Source: Streptomyces durmitorensis (GTDB lineage Bacteria; Actinomycetota; Actinomycetes; Streptomycetales; Streptomycetaceae). Taken from it: a DNA stretch of 64,000 nt. The notes beneath the pieces are model-generated. The model was not told the DNA's origin and searched no databases. It saw only the letters and a program-made list of their open reading frames with translations. Positions 42,359-51,329 of the stretch are shown here, one piece after another. The translations under genes were made by a program, and so were the position numbers. How positions within the stretch are numbered: the first letter of the stretch is position 1; each line of letters opens with the position of its first letter. Location of the stretch: assembly GCF_023498005.1 (NCBI RefSeq), contig NZ_CP097289.1:8060001-8124000 (forward strand), read 5' to 3'.

Positions 42359-42409
42359 TCACGCCGCCTGGCCCGCCCCCTGCATCAGGGGGCGGGCCAG
42401 GCGGCGTGA
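42359..42409. terminator. Strong bidirectional terminator hairpin (24-bp stem)
   Basis: Two perfectly complementary 24-base arms (starting TCACGCCGCCTGGCCC) enclose a CAT loop between the converging lactonase and CbiX-type genes. Confidence 0.9.
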
Positions 42410-42437
42410 CGGCATCAGGTCTGCCGGCGCGGTGCGG

Positions 42438-43382
42438 TCAGTGGACCGGCGCGCCCGACGGCTGCTGCGGGGCGATCCCGAGCGCCGACGTGTACTTGGA
42501 GAGGGCCAGCTTGCCGATCGCGGGGTAGGCGCCGAGCGACTCGGCCACCGAGCAGCCGGCTTCCTTGGCGGCGGCGTCGAGCAGGCTGCCGTCGATCTCG
42601 GGACCGATCAGGTACGGGGCGAGCGCCAGCTGCGTCGAGCCGGAGCCGCGCAGCTCCTCCGCGGTGTTCGCGATGGCGCCCTCCTGGTCGAGCGCGGCGG
42701 CCATCACCGGCACCGCGAGGCGGGCCGCGAGCAGCATGCCGGTGATCCCGGCGGCCTGCACGGCCTCCTCGCCGCCGACCGTGGCCAGGACGATGCCGTC
42801 CGCGGCGGTGGCCACCGTGAACAGCCGGGCGCGGTCGGCGCGGGCGAGCCCGGCCTCCGACAGACGCACGTGCAGCCCCTCGGCGAGCAGCGGGTGCGGG
42901 CCGAGGACGTCCGTCAGCTCGGCCGGGGCACGGCTGTCCATCACGGCCTGGCGCACGCGCCGCATCAGCGCGTTGTCGGGGCCCGCGAGGAGGGGCACCA
43001 CGACGGCGACGGGGCCGTCGGGCTCGGCGGCGTCCGACCCCGCGGCACGCGCCTGCTCATAGCGGGCGGTGCGCTCGGTCGCGGCGTGCGCGAGCACGGA
43101 CTGCAGCGAGGGGAACTCCGGGAACGAGGTGGTCGTGGCGTCCTCGGTGCCGTCGAGGTACCCGATGCGTGCGTCGAGGCCGGGCAGCTCGGAGCGGGCG
43201 ATGCTCACGACCTCTTCGGCGAGGCTGCGCGTGGCGGTGCTGGGTACGCCCGGTACGGCGAGAACGAGCGCGGGCGCGTTCTCGGGAGCCGCCACGGGCT
43301 CCGGGCGGCGGTGCCGACCGGGCTGGCGGGGTCGCGGCATTCGTACGGGCAGGCCTGATGCGGGCCCGGTGGGGGAGCTCAT
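42438..43382 (-). CDS. Sirohydrochlorin chelatase-like (CbiX) protein
   Basis: A 314-aa protein with two CbiX-like halves: PALVLAVPGVPSTATRSLAE through VAVVVPLLAGPD, and TDVLGPHPLLAEGLHVRLSE through GSGSTQLALAPYLIGPEI. The family inserts Co2+ or Fe2+ into sirohydrochlorin. In the first half the usual catalytic His (HGS) is replaced by PGVPS, although LGPHPLLAEGL retains one, so the activity may be altered. A 40-residue basic Pro/Arg leader precedes the domain. It has an AT-rich promoter with direct repeats. Confidence 0.8.
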   Translation of the reverse strand: MSSPTGPASGLPVRMPRPRQPGRHRRPEPVAAPENAPALVLAVPGVPSTATRSLAEEVVSIARSELPGLDARIGYLDGTEDATTTSFPEFPSLQSVLAHAATERTARYEQARAAGSDAAEPDGPVAVVVPLLAGPDNALMRRVRQAVMDSRAPAELTDVLGPHPLLAEGLHVRLSEAGLARADRARLFTVATAADGIVLATVGGEEAVQAAGITGMLLAARLAVPVMAAALDQEGAIANTAEELRGSGSTQLALAPYLIGPEIDGSLLDAAAKEAGCSVAESLGAYPAIGKLALSKYTSALGIAPQQPSGAPVH

Positions 43383-43472
43383 GGCCCCGCATGCTACTGG
43401 TCTCTGGGGCTTCGCTGTTCGGGGAGGGTACAGGTGGGCGGTATAAGTCCGCTTTTGTCTTATGAGTTACGT

Positions 43473-43510
43473 AGTGCTCAACTGTCACACTATGTAAGTG
43501 GTCAACTGTC
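43473..43510 (-). promoter_or_regulatory. Direct repeats upstream of the CbiX-type gene
   Basis: AGTGCTCAACTGTC (43473-43486) and AGTGGTCAACTGTC (43497-43510) differ at one base and are spaced 24 bp apart. They lie about 100 bp upstream of the CbiX-type gene in an AT-rich island; the second overlaps the end of the kinase gene. They are a likely operator. Confidence 0.6.
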
Positions 43511-44509
43511 GTACCCGGTGTGCCCGATGTGGACGCTGAGCATGCGCGGGTCGAGCGGCAGGCGCAACCGCTGCGCGGCGATGTCGCGGGCGATACGCAC
43601 GGCCCCGTCCAGCGGGTCGCCCGCGGCCGGAACGAGACGCACGTGCCGCAGACAGTCCTTCAGCTCCGCCCGCACCGGGCCGAGCAGTGCGTCCCCCATC
43701 TTGAACAGGCCTCCCGTCAGGGCGACTTCGGGCTGCTCACCCTGGCCCACCGCGTCGGACGACGGGCAGACGGCCGCCGCGGCATCGGCGATGTGCCGGG
43801 CGGCGTCCCGCAGGATCGCCTGGGCCACGGGGTCGTCGGGGGCGCAGCGCGCCACTTCGGGCGCGAACGAGGCGAGCATCGCGGGCCGGTCCGTACGGGG
43901 ATAGAGCTGTCCGGGCAGACCGGGCGCCGGGCCGAAGAGTTCCTCGGCGCGGGCGAGCAGCGCCTTCGAACCGCGACGTCTGCCGTCGAACGCGCGCATC
44001 GCCGCATCGAGGCCCGCGCGGCCGATCCACGCGCCGCCGCCGCAGTCGCCGAGCAGATGCCCCCAGCCGTCGGCGCGGTGCCAGGCGGTCAGATCCGTGC
44101 CGATCGCGATCATGCCGGTGCCCGCGGCGACGACCGCGCCGGGGCGATCGCCCAGCGCGCCCGCGTACGCGGTGACGGCGTCGGCGGCGAGCGCCAGACG
44201 ACCGACGCCCAGCGCCCGGTGGAGCGCGGACGGCAGCTCCGCGCGCAGGTCGTCACCGAGGGTCGCCATGCCCGCGGCGCCGATGGCCACGGCAGTGACG
44301 CGGGCGTTGCCCGACCGCTCAAGCAACTCCCGTGCCATGGGCGCCAGTTGCTCCGTGAAGTGCCCGGCGTCGATGCCGCGCGCACCGGTGCGCACCGGGT
44401 CCTCCGAGCTCACCTGGGCGGACCGGCCCGACCCGTCCGCACCGGCGAGGGCGACCCGCATCCCGGAGCCGCCCGAGTCGACTCCGATGACACACGAGGC
44501 GACCGTCAC
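43502..44509 (-). CDS. BadF/BadG-type ATPase, N-acetylglucosamine kinase-like
   Basis: A 335-aa ASKHA-fold kinase. The phosphate-1 motif is [20 protein letters not shown], and later motifs are [29 protein letters not shown] and [13 protein letters not shown]. The pattern fits eukaryotic-type N-acetylglucosamine kinases of the BadF family rather than benzoyl-CoA reductase activators, which carry an FeS cysteine pair not seen here. The GTG start overlaps the ung stop by 4 bp. It probably phosphorylates an amino sugar from wall or chitin turnover. Confidence 0.88.
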   Translation of the reverse strand: MTVASCVIGVDSGGSGMRVALAGADGSGRSAQVSSEDPVRTGARGIDAGHFTEQLAPMARELLERSGNARVTAVAIGAAGMATLGDDLRAELPSALHRALGVGRLALAADAVTAYAGALGDRPGAVVAAGTGMIAIGTDLTAWHRADGWGHLLGDCGGGAWIGRAGLDAAMRAFDGRRRGSKALLARAEELFGPAPGLPGQLYPRTDRPAMLASFAPEVARCAPDDPVAQAILRDAARHIADAAAAVCPSSDAVGQGEQPEVALTGGLFKMGDALLGPVRAELKDCLRHVRLVPAAGDPLDGAVRIARDIAAQRLRLPLDPRMLSVHIGHTGYDS

Positions 44510-45183
44510 GGAAGCCGCCAGTCCACCGGCTGCCCGCCCTGCTGGACAAGGAGGTCATTGGCCCGGCTGAAGGGGCGCGAGCCGAAGAAGCCGCGGTCCG
44601 CCGACATCGGCGAGGGGTGCGACGACTCGACCGAAGGCAGCGGGCCAAGGAGCGGCCGCAGATTGCGGGCGTCGCGCCCCCACAGGATGGAGACGAGGGG
44701 ACGGCCGCGCGCGGCGAGCGCCTTGATGGCCTGCTCGGTGACCTCCTCCCACCCCTTGCCCCGGTGCGCGGCGGGACGCCCCGGGGCCGTGGTGAGCGCC
44801 TTGTTGAGCAGCAGGACGCCCTGCTGGGTCCAGGGCGTGAGGTCGCCGTTGGTCGGCGACGGGAGCCCCAGGTCGGAGCCCAGCTCGCGGTAGATGTTGA
44901 TGAGGCTGCCGGGCAGCGGACGCACCTCGGGCGCGACCGAGAACGACAGACCCACCGCGTGCCCGGGGGTCGGGTAGGGATCCTGGCCGACGATCAGCAC
45001 CCGCACCTCGTCGAAGGGCTGCTGGAACGCCCGCAGGACGTTCGGCCCGGACGGGAGGTAGGTGCGTCCCGCGGCGATCTCCGAGCGCAGGAAGCCGCCC
45101 ATCTCGGTGATCTTCCCGGCGACGGGTTCGAGGGCCTTCGCCCAGCCCGCTTCGACGATTTCATGCAAGGGTCGTGGTGCCAC
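44506..45183 (-). CDS. ung: Uracil-DNA glycosylase
   Basis: A 225-aa family 1 UDG of standard length. The catalytic water-activating Asp68 is in [12 protein letters not shown], the uracil pocket follows ([16 protein letters not shown]), and the second motif [13 protein letters not shown] carries the catalytic His189. It removes uracil from DNA to begin base excision repair. It is the first gene of a two-gene unit with the BadF-type kinase, to which it is translationally coupled (GTGA overlap). The functional link between the two is not obvious. Confidence 0.97.
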   Translation of the reverse strand: MAPRPLHEIVEAGWAKALEPVAGKITEMGGFLRSEIAAGRTYLPSGPNVLRAFQQPFDEVRVLIVGQDPYPTPGHAVGLSFSVAPEVRPLPGSLINIYRELGSDLGLPSPTNGDLTPWTQQGVLLLNKALTTAPGRPAAHRGKGWEEVTEQAIKALAARGRPLVSILWGRDARNLRPLLGPLPSVESSHPSPMSADRGFFGSRPFSRANDLLVQQGGQPVDWRLP

Positions 45184-45216
45184 GGCGTCACCCTACTGCC
45201 GTAACGGGGGCGTCGA

Positions 45217-46308
45217 TCAACCGATGGCCGCCGCCCTGACGCACAGTACGTCGGGCAGGTGGGAGGCCAACTCCTGCCAGCTGTCCCCGTCGTCCGCCGA
45301 TGCGTACACCTCGCCGTTGCGATTGCCGAAGTAGATGCCCGCCGGATCCTGGTCGTCGCTGCACATCGCGTCGCGCAGCACCGTGCCGTAGTGGTCGCCG
45401 GACGGGAGGCCCGCGCTGAGCGGCTCCCAGCTCTTGCCCGCGTCGCTCGTGCGGTAGACACGACATCGGTGGTCGGCGGGGACGCGGTCCATGTCGGCGT
45501 TGATCGGGAAGACATAGGCGGTGTCCGCGCGGTGCGGGTGGGCGACGGCCGCGAAACCGAAGTCGGAGGGGAGGCCCTCGCCGATGTCCGTCCAGTGCGC
45601 GCCCGCGTCGTCGCTGCGGAACACGCCCCAGTGGTTCTGCAGATACAGCCGGTCCGGATCGACCGCGTCCCGCGCGACCTTGTGCACGCACTGGCCGAAC
45701 TCCGGGTCCGGGTCCGGCAGGAAGACCGCCGAGACGCCGCTGTTCGACGGGGCCCAGCTCTTGCCGCCGTCCAGGGTGCGGAAGACTCCGGCGGTGGAGA
45801 CGGCGACCGTCACCGCGTCCGGGTCGCGCGGGTCGGTCAGTACCGTGTGCAGGCCTTCTCCGCCGCCGCCCGGCACCCACTTGTCGCGTGTGGGGTGCTC
45901 CCAGAGTGGGCGCACGAGCTCGAACGTCTCGCCGCGGTCCCGCGATTTGTACAGGGCGGCCGGTTCCGTGCCCGCGTACACCACGTCCGGTTCGGCCGCC
46001 GCGGGGTGCAGTTGCCAGACCCGCTCCAGGGAGGCCCCGGTGTCCTTGGGGAACTTGACGGCCGCCTTGGGCGGTTCCGTCCACGTCCTGCCGAGGTCGT
46101 CGGAGTGGAAGACGGACGGGCCGAAATGGGAACTGTCGCCGCCCACCAGGAGGCGGGGGGAACTGCCTCGGGTGTCGATGGCCACCGAATAGATGGCCTG
46201 GGCATTGAAGTACGGACTCTCGTCGAACTGCCAGGTGCTCGCGCCGCTGCGCTTACGGCCGATGAAGAGGCCTTTGCGGGTGCCTACGGTGAGAATGATC
46301 TCGGCCAT
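45217..46308 (-). CDS. Cytosolic BNR/Asp-box repeat protein (sialidase-like propeller)
   Basis: A 363-aa beta-propeller with several Asp-boxes (SDDLGRTWTEP, SRDRGETFELV, TLDGGKSWAPS, SDDAGAHWTDI, TSDAGKSWEPL, SADDGDSWQEL). There is no signal peptide, so it is intracellular, and I see no sialidase catalytic triad. Such exo-alpha-sialidase-like proteins are common in actinobacteria and have no assigned role. The ATG at 46308 follows GGAGGTGGCTCACC. It lies 33 bp upstream of ung and may share its transcript. Confidence 0.85.
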   Translation of the reverse strand: MAEIILTVGTRKGLFIGRKRSGASTWQFDESPYFNAQAIYSVAIDTRGSSPRLLVGGDSSHFGPSVFHSDDLGRTWTEPPKAAVKFPKDTGASLERVWQLHPAAAEPDVVYAGTEPAALYKSRDRGETFELVRPLWEHPTRDKWVPGGGGEGLHTVLTDPRDPDAVTVAVSTAGVFRTLDGGKSWAPSNSGVSAVFLPDPDPEFGQCVHKVARDAVDPDRLYLQNHWGVFRSDDAGAHWTDIGEGLPSDFGFAAVAHPHRADTAYVFPINADMDRVPADHRCRVYRTSDAGKSWEPLSAGLPSGDHYGTVLRDAMCSDDQDPAGIYFGNRNGEVYASADDGDSWQELASHLPDVLCVRAAAIG

Positions 46309-46441
46309 GGTGAGCCACCTCCGGGACGTCGTTGTCACAGGTAGGGCTCAGTCTGCACCTCGGCACTGACAGTCACCCCTGGGCCGGGCGTTCTCGCAGG
46401 TCAGGTCGGGGGTGACGGACGTGGTGCGCGTCCTTGAGCCC

Positions 46442-47359
46442 TCACTGCGGCCCCTCACCGTGGCCCTCGCCGCCGGACAGCTCCGCGGCCACCTGCGCGA
46501 TCGATTCCGGCCCCACCCGGCAGCACCCCCCGATCAGCCGCGCCCCCGCGTCCCGCCATCCCGTGACCCGGCCCGCGGTGAAGTGGGCCGGACCCCGCCA
46601 CGCCCTGGCGGCCGCGTCCCACGTCTCGCCGCTGTTGGGGTAGGCCACCGCCGGCTTGCCCGTGATGCGCGCGGCGAGGCGCACCGCCGCGTCCGCGTCC
46701 TGCGGATCGCAGCAGTTGACGCCGACCGCGAGGATCTCCTCGGCGTCGGCCGCCAGGGCGAAGGCCTCCGTCAGGGGCTGGCCCGCCCGTGTGTAGCCGC
46801 CGGAGACGGTGTACGAGAGCCAGGCGGGCACGCCCAGACCGCGCACCGCCCGCAGCAGGGCCCGCGCCTCGTCCGTGTCAGGGACCGTCTCCAGGGCGAT
46901 GACGTCCGGTTCCGCGTCGGCCAGGACCTCCAGGCGCGGGCGGTGGAAGCGTTCGAGTTCCGCCACCGTCAGGCCGTAGCGGCCCCGGTACTCGGAGCCG
47001 TCCGCGAGCATCGCCCCGTACGGGCCCGCAGACGCGGCCACCCACACCTGGCGCCTCACGTACGTGCCCGCCTCGCGCGCCAACTCCACGCTCAGGCGCA
47101 GCAGCTCGGCGGTGCTCAGCGCGTCGATGCCGTGCTTCGCGAAGCCCTCGAACGTCGCCTGATAGCTCGCCGTGGTGGCGATGTCCGCGCCCGCCTCGTA
47201 GTACGCCCGGTGCGCCGCCGCGATGGCCTCCGGCTCGTCGGCAAGGAGCCTCGCCGACCAGAGGGCATCGCTCAGGTCGTGCCCGGCGGCCTCCAGCTGG
47301 TTGGAGAGGCCGCCGTCGAGCACGAGCGGGCGGCGGGTGAGTGCATCCGCGAGTTTCAC
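46442..47359 (-). CDS. mmuM: Homocysteine S-methyltransferase
   Basis: A 305-aa enzyme of the homocysteine methyltransferase family (MmuM type). It begins LADALTRRPLVLDGGLSNQL. The zinc site is formed by VNCCDPQDADAAV and RLIGGCCRVGPESIAQ. It transfers a methyl group from S-methylmethionine or AdoMet to homocysteine. Its GTG overlaps the stop of the upstream ABC ATPase gene (GTGA), so it is the last gene of the peptide-type transporter operon. The coupling suggests that the imported substrate is a methionine source, which is inference. Confidence 0.92.
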   Translation of the reverse strand: MKLADALTRRPLVLDGGLSNQLEAAGHDLSDALWSARLLADEPEAIAAAHRAYYEAGADIATTASYQATFEGFAKHGIDALSTAELLRLSVELAREAGTYVRRQVWVAASAGPYGAMLADGSEYRGRYGLTVAELERFHRPRLEVLADAEPDVIALETVPDTDEARALLRAVRGLGVPAWLSYTVSGGYTRAGQPLTEAFALAADAEEILAVGVNCCDPQDADAAVRLAARITGKPAVAYPNSGETWDAAARAWRGPAHFTAGRVTGWRDAGARLIGGCCRVGPESIAQVAAELSGGEGHGEGPQ

Positions 47360-49452
47360 ACTGCCGACGCTAGCCGAGGCGCGGACAGGGGGAAGTGGCA
47401 CGCGACCTGGTGTCCCGCACCGTTCGGGGTGCTCACCAGCGGCTCCGTGGTGGCGCACACCTCCTGGGCCATGGGACACCGGGTGCGGAAGCGGCAGCCC
47501 GACGGGGGCTTCGCGGCCGAGGGTGTCTCGCCCTCCAGGGGAGTGCGGTCCACGCCGTCCGCGGCCTGTGGGTCCGGCAGGTTGACCGTGTCCAGGAGTC
47601 CCCGTGTGTAGGGGTGCAGCGGGTGCGCGTACACCTGTGCGGCCGGGCCCGACTCGACGAGCTTGCCCAGGTACATCACACCGACCGTGTCCGCCAGGTG
47701 GCGCACCACCGCCAGGTCGTGCGAGATGAACAGATACGTCAGGCCGCGTTCCCGCTGCAACTCCCGCATCAGGTTCAGGATCTGCGCCTGGACGGAGACG
47801 TCGAGCGCGGAGACCGGCTCGTCGGCGACCACCAGGTCGGGGGAGAGCGTCAACGCCCGTGCCAGGCCGAGGCGTTGACGCTGACCGCCGGAGAACTCGT
47901 GCGGGTAGCGGTGCACGGCCCCGCGCGGCAGGCCGACCGCGTCCAGGAGTTCGCCGATCAGCTTCTCCTGGTCGCCGCGGCTGCCGACGCCCTGGATGAC
48001 GAGCGGCTCCCGCAGGATCTCGCCCACCCGCATCCGGGGGTCCATGGCGGCCGTGGAGTCCTGGAACATCAGCTGCACGCGCCGCCGGTGCGCCCGCCGT
48101 TCCGTCCGGGACATCCGGGCGGGGTCGTGCCCGTCGAAGCGCACGTGTCCGGCCGTCGGCTCCTCCAGGCCCGCGACGATCCGCCCGAGCGTGGTCTTGC
48201 CGCACCCGGACTCGCCGACCATGCCGAAGGTCTCGCCCCTGCGGATCTCCAGGGACACCCCGCCCACCGCGCTGACCGTCCCCCGGCTGCGCGAGAAGGC
48301 GCCGCCCTTGAGGGGGAAGTCCTTGGCCAGGGCGTCGAGTTCGAGGAGTACGTTGCCGGGGGCGCGCGGCGCCGGCACGGTCGGCGGGATCACGACCTCC
48401 GCCTCCGTGGCGTTGTCCGGCACCGGGTGGAAGCAGGCGAACCGGTGCTCGCCGCCGCGCACTTCGTCGTCCGTCAGCTGCGGCTCGCTCGCGCCGCACT
48501 CGTCGGTCGCGAAGGTGCAGCGCGGGGCGAAGCGGCACCCCGTGGGGCGCGCCGCCAGGTTCGGCGGCAGGCCCGGGATCGTGTGGAGCGCGGTGCCGCT
48601 GTCCGCGGCGCGCTCGGGGAGCGAGGCGAAGAGCGCCTCCGTGTAGCGGTGCCGGGGTCGCGCGAACAGGGCGCGCACGTCCGCCTGTTCGGCGACTTTG
48701 CCCGCGTACATCACCGCGACCCGGTCGACCCGGTTGGCGATGACGCCCAGGTCGTGCGTGACCAGGATCATCGCCATGCCGAGCCGCTCGCGCAGGCCGT
48801 CGATCAGCTCCAGGATCTGGTGCTGCGTCGTGACGTCCAGGGCGGTGGTCGGTTCGTCCGCGATGAGCAGCTTCGGCTCGCAGACCAGGGCCATGGCGAT
48901 CGCCACGCGCTGGCGCATGCCGCCCGACAGCTGGTGCGGGTAGGCCTTCATGCGCTCGGCGGGCTGCGGCATGCCGACCAGGCGCAGCATCTCCTCGGCC
49001 CGCGCCCACGCCTCTTTCCTGCTCAGGTCGGGGCGGTGCAGGACGAGCGGCTCGGCCACCTGCGCCCCGATCGTCATCGTCGGGTTCAGCGAGGTGAGCG
49101 GGTCCTGGAAGACCATGCCGATGGTGTTGCCCCGTACGTCCTGAAGGACCGGGGCGGGGGCGGTTGCCAGGTCCTGTCCGTCGAACAGGACGCGTCCGCC
49201 GGTGACTTCGCCGCCGGGCGGCAGAAGGCCGAGGACGCTGAGCGCGGTCATGGTTTTGCCGCAGCCCGATTCGCCGACGATGCCCAGGGCCTCACCCGGG
49301 GCGAGTTCGAGACTGACGCCGTCGAGGGCGTGGACGGTGCGGTCGCGCGAGGTGATGTCGACGCGCAGATCGTCGATCCTGAGCAGAGGCTCGTTCTTGA
49401 TCAGAGGCTCGTTCTTGATCAGGGACTCGTTCTTGAGCAGAGGCTCGGTCAT
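47356..49452 (-). CDS. Dipeptide/oligopeptide ABC transporter, fused double ATPase (DppD-DppF type)
   Basis: A 698-aa protein with two complete ABC domains. The first has [32 protein letters not shown] and [12 protein letters not shown]; the second has [32 protein letters not shown] and [12 protein letters not shown]. Each is followed by an oligopeptide-transporter C-terminal domain with the cysteine pattern seen in [16 protein letters not shown] and [15 protein letters not shown]. The N-terminus carries a hexapeptide repeat ([18 protein letters not shown]). It energises the importer formed with the two permeases and lipoprotein encoded upstream. Confidence 0.95.
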   Translation of the reverse strand: MTEPLLKNESLIKNEPLIKNEPLLRIDDLRVDITSRDRTVHALDGVSLELAPGEALGIVGESGCGKTMTALSVLGLLPPGGEVTGGRVLFDGQDLATAPAPVLQDVRGNTIGMVFQDPLTSLNPTMTIGAQVAEPLVLHRPDLSRKEAWARAEEMLRLVGMPQPAERMKAYPHQLSGGMRQRVAIAMALVCEPKLLIADEPTTALDVTTQHQILELIDGLRERLGMAMILVTHDLGVIANRVDRVAVMYAGKVAEQADVRALFARPRHRYTEALFASLPERAADSGTALHTIPGLPPNLAARPTGCRFAPRCTFATDECGASEPQLTDDEVRGGEHRFACFHPVPDNATEAEVVIPPTVPAPRAPGNVLLELDALAKDFPLKGGAFSRSRGTVSAVGGVSLEIRRGETFGMVGESGCGKTTLGRIVAGLEEPTAGHVRFDGHDPARMSRTERRAHRRRVQLMFQDSTAAMDPRMRVGEILREPLVIQGVGSRGDQEKLIGELLDAVGLPRGAVHRYPHEFSGGQRQRLGLARALTLSPDLVVADEPVSALDVSVQAQILNLMRELQRERGLTYLFISHDLAVVRHLADTVGVMYLGKLVESGPAAQVYAHPLHPYTRGLLDTVNLPDPQAADGVDRTPLEGETPSAAKPPSGCRFRTRCPMAQEVCATTEPLVSTPNGAGHQVACHFPLSAPRLASAV
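49387..49440 (-). repeat. 18-bp triplicate at the start of the ABC ATPase gene
   Basis: AGGCTCGTTCTTGATCAG occurs at 49387-49404 and 49405-49422, with a slightly changed copy at 49423-49440. It encodes a Lys-Asn-Glu-Ser/Pro-Leu-Ile/Leu hexapeptide repeat in residues 5-24. Confidence 0.95.
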
Positions 49453-49467
49453 CTTGTGGGTTCTCCC

Positions 49468-50382
49468 TTACTTCCGCAGCCGTACTTCGAACGCGTCCCG
49501 CAGCCCGTCACCGATGAAGTTGAACGCGGCGACGACCAGGACGATCGCGATGCCCGGCGGGAAGATCAGCCACCAGTAGCCGTTCTGCGTGTAGGTGATG
49601 CCGGCCGAGAGCATCGAGCCCCAGTCGGCCGAGGGCGGCGGAATGCTCAGACCGAGGAAGGCCAGGTAGCTGACGTAGAGGATGGCGTCGGCGATCTGGA
49701 AGGTGCAGTTGACGATGACCGTGCCGATCGCGTTCGGCACGATGTGCTTGAACACCGCACGCGCGCCACCGCCGCCCATCATCCGCATCGCCTGGACGTA
49801 CTCGCGGTCGCGCAGCGAGAGCGCCTCGCCGCGCACCAGGCGGGCGGGGGACAGCCAGGCGACCGAGGCGATGATGACGATGAGGACGCCCTTGCTGGGC
49901 GTGATGATCGCGGCGACCACGACGAGCAGGAACATCGCCGGGATCGCGAGCGCGGCGTCCGTGATCCGCATCATGGCCGCGTCCACCCAGCCGCCGAAGT
50001 ACCCCGCGACCGCGCCGTACACGGTCCCGAAGAGCGTCGCCAACAGCCCTGCCGCCAGGCCTATTTCGAGCGAGGTCTGCCCGGCGACCATCAGCCGCCC
50101 GACCATGTCGTAGCCCAGGTCGGTGGTGCCCAGGAGGTGGCCGGGGCTGCCAGGCGCCAGGTTGGCCTGCGAGAGGTCGGTGTGCGTCTGTTCTGTCGAG
50201 AAGAGCAGTGGTCCGAGGTAGCTGAAGCCAAGGAGCAGGACCAGGACCACCACGCCCGTCAGGGCGAGCTTGTTGCCGGTGAAGACCTGGAGGGTGCGGC
50301 GGGCGAGCGAGGGCGTGGCCTGGGCCGCCGCCTCGTTCCCCGGAGCGGCCTCTGGGGTGACGTCTGCGGTCGCGGTACTCAT
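49468..50382 (-). CDS. Peptide ABC transporter permease (DppC type)
   Basis: A 304-aa permease with an N-terminal OppC leader, a first helix at about residues 40-58 and five more. The cytosolic coupling region RLVRGEALSLRDREYVQAMR is the EAA-like loop of OppC/DppC. It starts with ATG 50382, overlapping the DppB-type stop by 4 bp, and ends 15 bp before the ATPase gene. It forms the channel with the DppB-type protein. Confidence 0.95.
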   Translation of the reverse strand: MSTATADVTPEAAPGNEAAAQATPSLARRTLQVFTGNKLALTGVVVLVLLLGFSYLGPLLFSTEQTHTDLSQANLAPGSPGHLLGTTDLGYDMVGRLMVAGQTSLEIGLAAGLLATLFGTVYGAVAGYFGGWVDAAMMRITDAALAIPAMFLLVVVAAIITPSKGVLIVIIASVAWLSPARLVRGEALSLRDREYVQAMRMMGGGGARAVFKHIVPNAIGTVIVNCTFQIADAILYVSYLAFLGLSIPPPSADWGSMLSAGITYTQNGYWWLIFPPGIAIVLVVAAFNFIGDGLRDAFEVRLRK

Positions 50383-51329
50383 GCCACGCTCCGGATCCGG
50401 GGGTCGAGGACGGCGTACAGGATGTCGGTGAGCAGCGAGCCGACGACGGTGGCGACGCCGACGACGAGCGTCACGCCGAGAAGGACCGGGAAGTCGGAGC
50501 CCTGCGCCGCGTTCCAGAACAGCAGCCCCATGCCGGGGTAGTTGAACATCGACTCGACGACGAGCGCCCCGCTGAAGAGCGTCGGCAGATACAGGCCGAG
50601 CAGGGTGGCCAGCGGGATCAGCGCGTTGCGCAGGACGTGGCGGACCATGATGCGGCGGCTCGACTGGCCCTTGGCCATCGCCGTACGGACGTATTCCTCG
50701 GTGAGGTTGTCGAGGACCGCCGAGCGCATGTAGCGGCTGAACATCGCCACGATGCCGAACGCCATGGTGACGACCGGAAGCACCAACCCCGTGAAGTCGC
50801 CGAGGAGTTCACCGACGCTCTCGCCCTGCGGTGCCTCAGCCGGGAGGATCGGCATCACCTGCGCGAACAGGATGATCATGATGAGGCCGAGGAAGAACAC
50901 CGGCGTCGCGTAGAGCAGGAAGGCGAGCCCCGTCAGGGCGTAGTCCGACGCCTTGCCGCGCCGCACGGCCTGGAGCAGACCGAGCGGGACGGCGATGACC
51001 ACCGCGAGCGCGGTGGAGAGCACCGTCAGGAGCAGGGTCTTCGGCAGGCGCTGCTTGAGCAGGTCGAAGACCGGCGAGTTGAGCTTGAACGACTCGCCGA
51101 GGTCGCCGGTGAACAGCCGCTTCAGGTACATCACGTACTGCGCGGGCAGCGAACGGTTGTACCCCTGCTGGTGGTTGAAGTGCTCGATCTGCTGCGGGGT
51201 GCCCTTGGGGCCGAGGATGGCGCGTGCGGGGCCGCCGGGCAGCATGTGGAGCAGGGTGAAGACGATGATCGAGACCAGGAACAGCACGACGAGCGCCTGA
51301 AGGAAGCGCTTGACCAGAAAGCCGGTCAC
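50379..51329 (-). CDS. Peptide ABC transporter permease (DppB type)
   Basis: A 316-aa permease. The first helix at residues 8-28 (RFLQALVVLFLVSIIVFTLL) and HMLPGGPARAILG are typical of DppB/OppB, as is the coupling loop VLDNLTEEYVRTAMAKGQSS. The GTG start overlaps the lipoprotein gene stop (GTGA), and its end overlaps the DppC-type start. All genes of this operon are translationally coupled or nearly so. Confidence 0.95.
   Translation of the reverse strand: MTGFLVKRFLQALVVLFLVSIIVFTLLHMLPGGPARAILGPKGTPQQIEHFNHQQGYNRSLPAQYVMYLKRLFTGDLGESFKLNSPVFDLLKQRLPKTLLLTVLSTALAVVIAVPLGLLQAVRRGKASDYALTGLAFLLYATPVFFLGLIMIILFAQVMPILPAEAPQGESVGELLGDFTGLVLPVVTMAFGIVAMFSRYMRSAVLDNLTEEYVRTAMAKGQSSRRIMVRHVLRNALIPLATLLGLYLPTLFSGALVVESMFNYPGMGLLFWNAAQGSDFPVLLGVTLVVGVATVVGSLLTDILYAVLDPRIRSVA

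Noticed and set aside
43421..43440. GGGTAC on the plus strand upstream of the BadF/CbiX region
   Set aside because: No plus-strand gene lies downstream that it could serve.
47395..50541. Frame of more than 1,000 codons opposite the ABC ATPase and permease genes
   Set aside because: Shadow of three coupled transporter genes; no domain or ribosome binding site.
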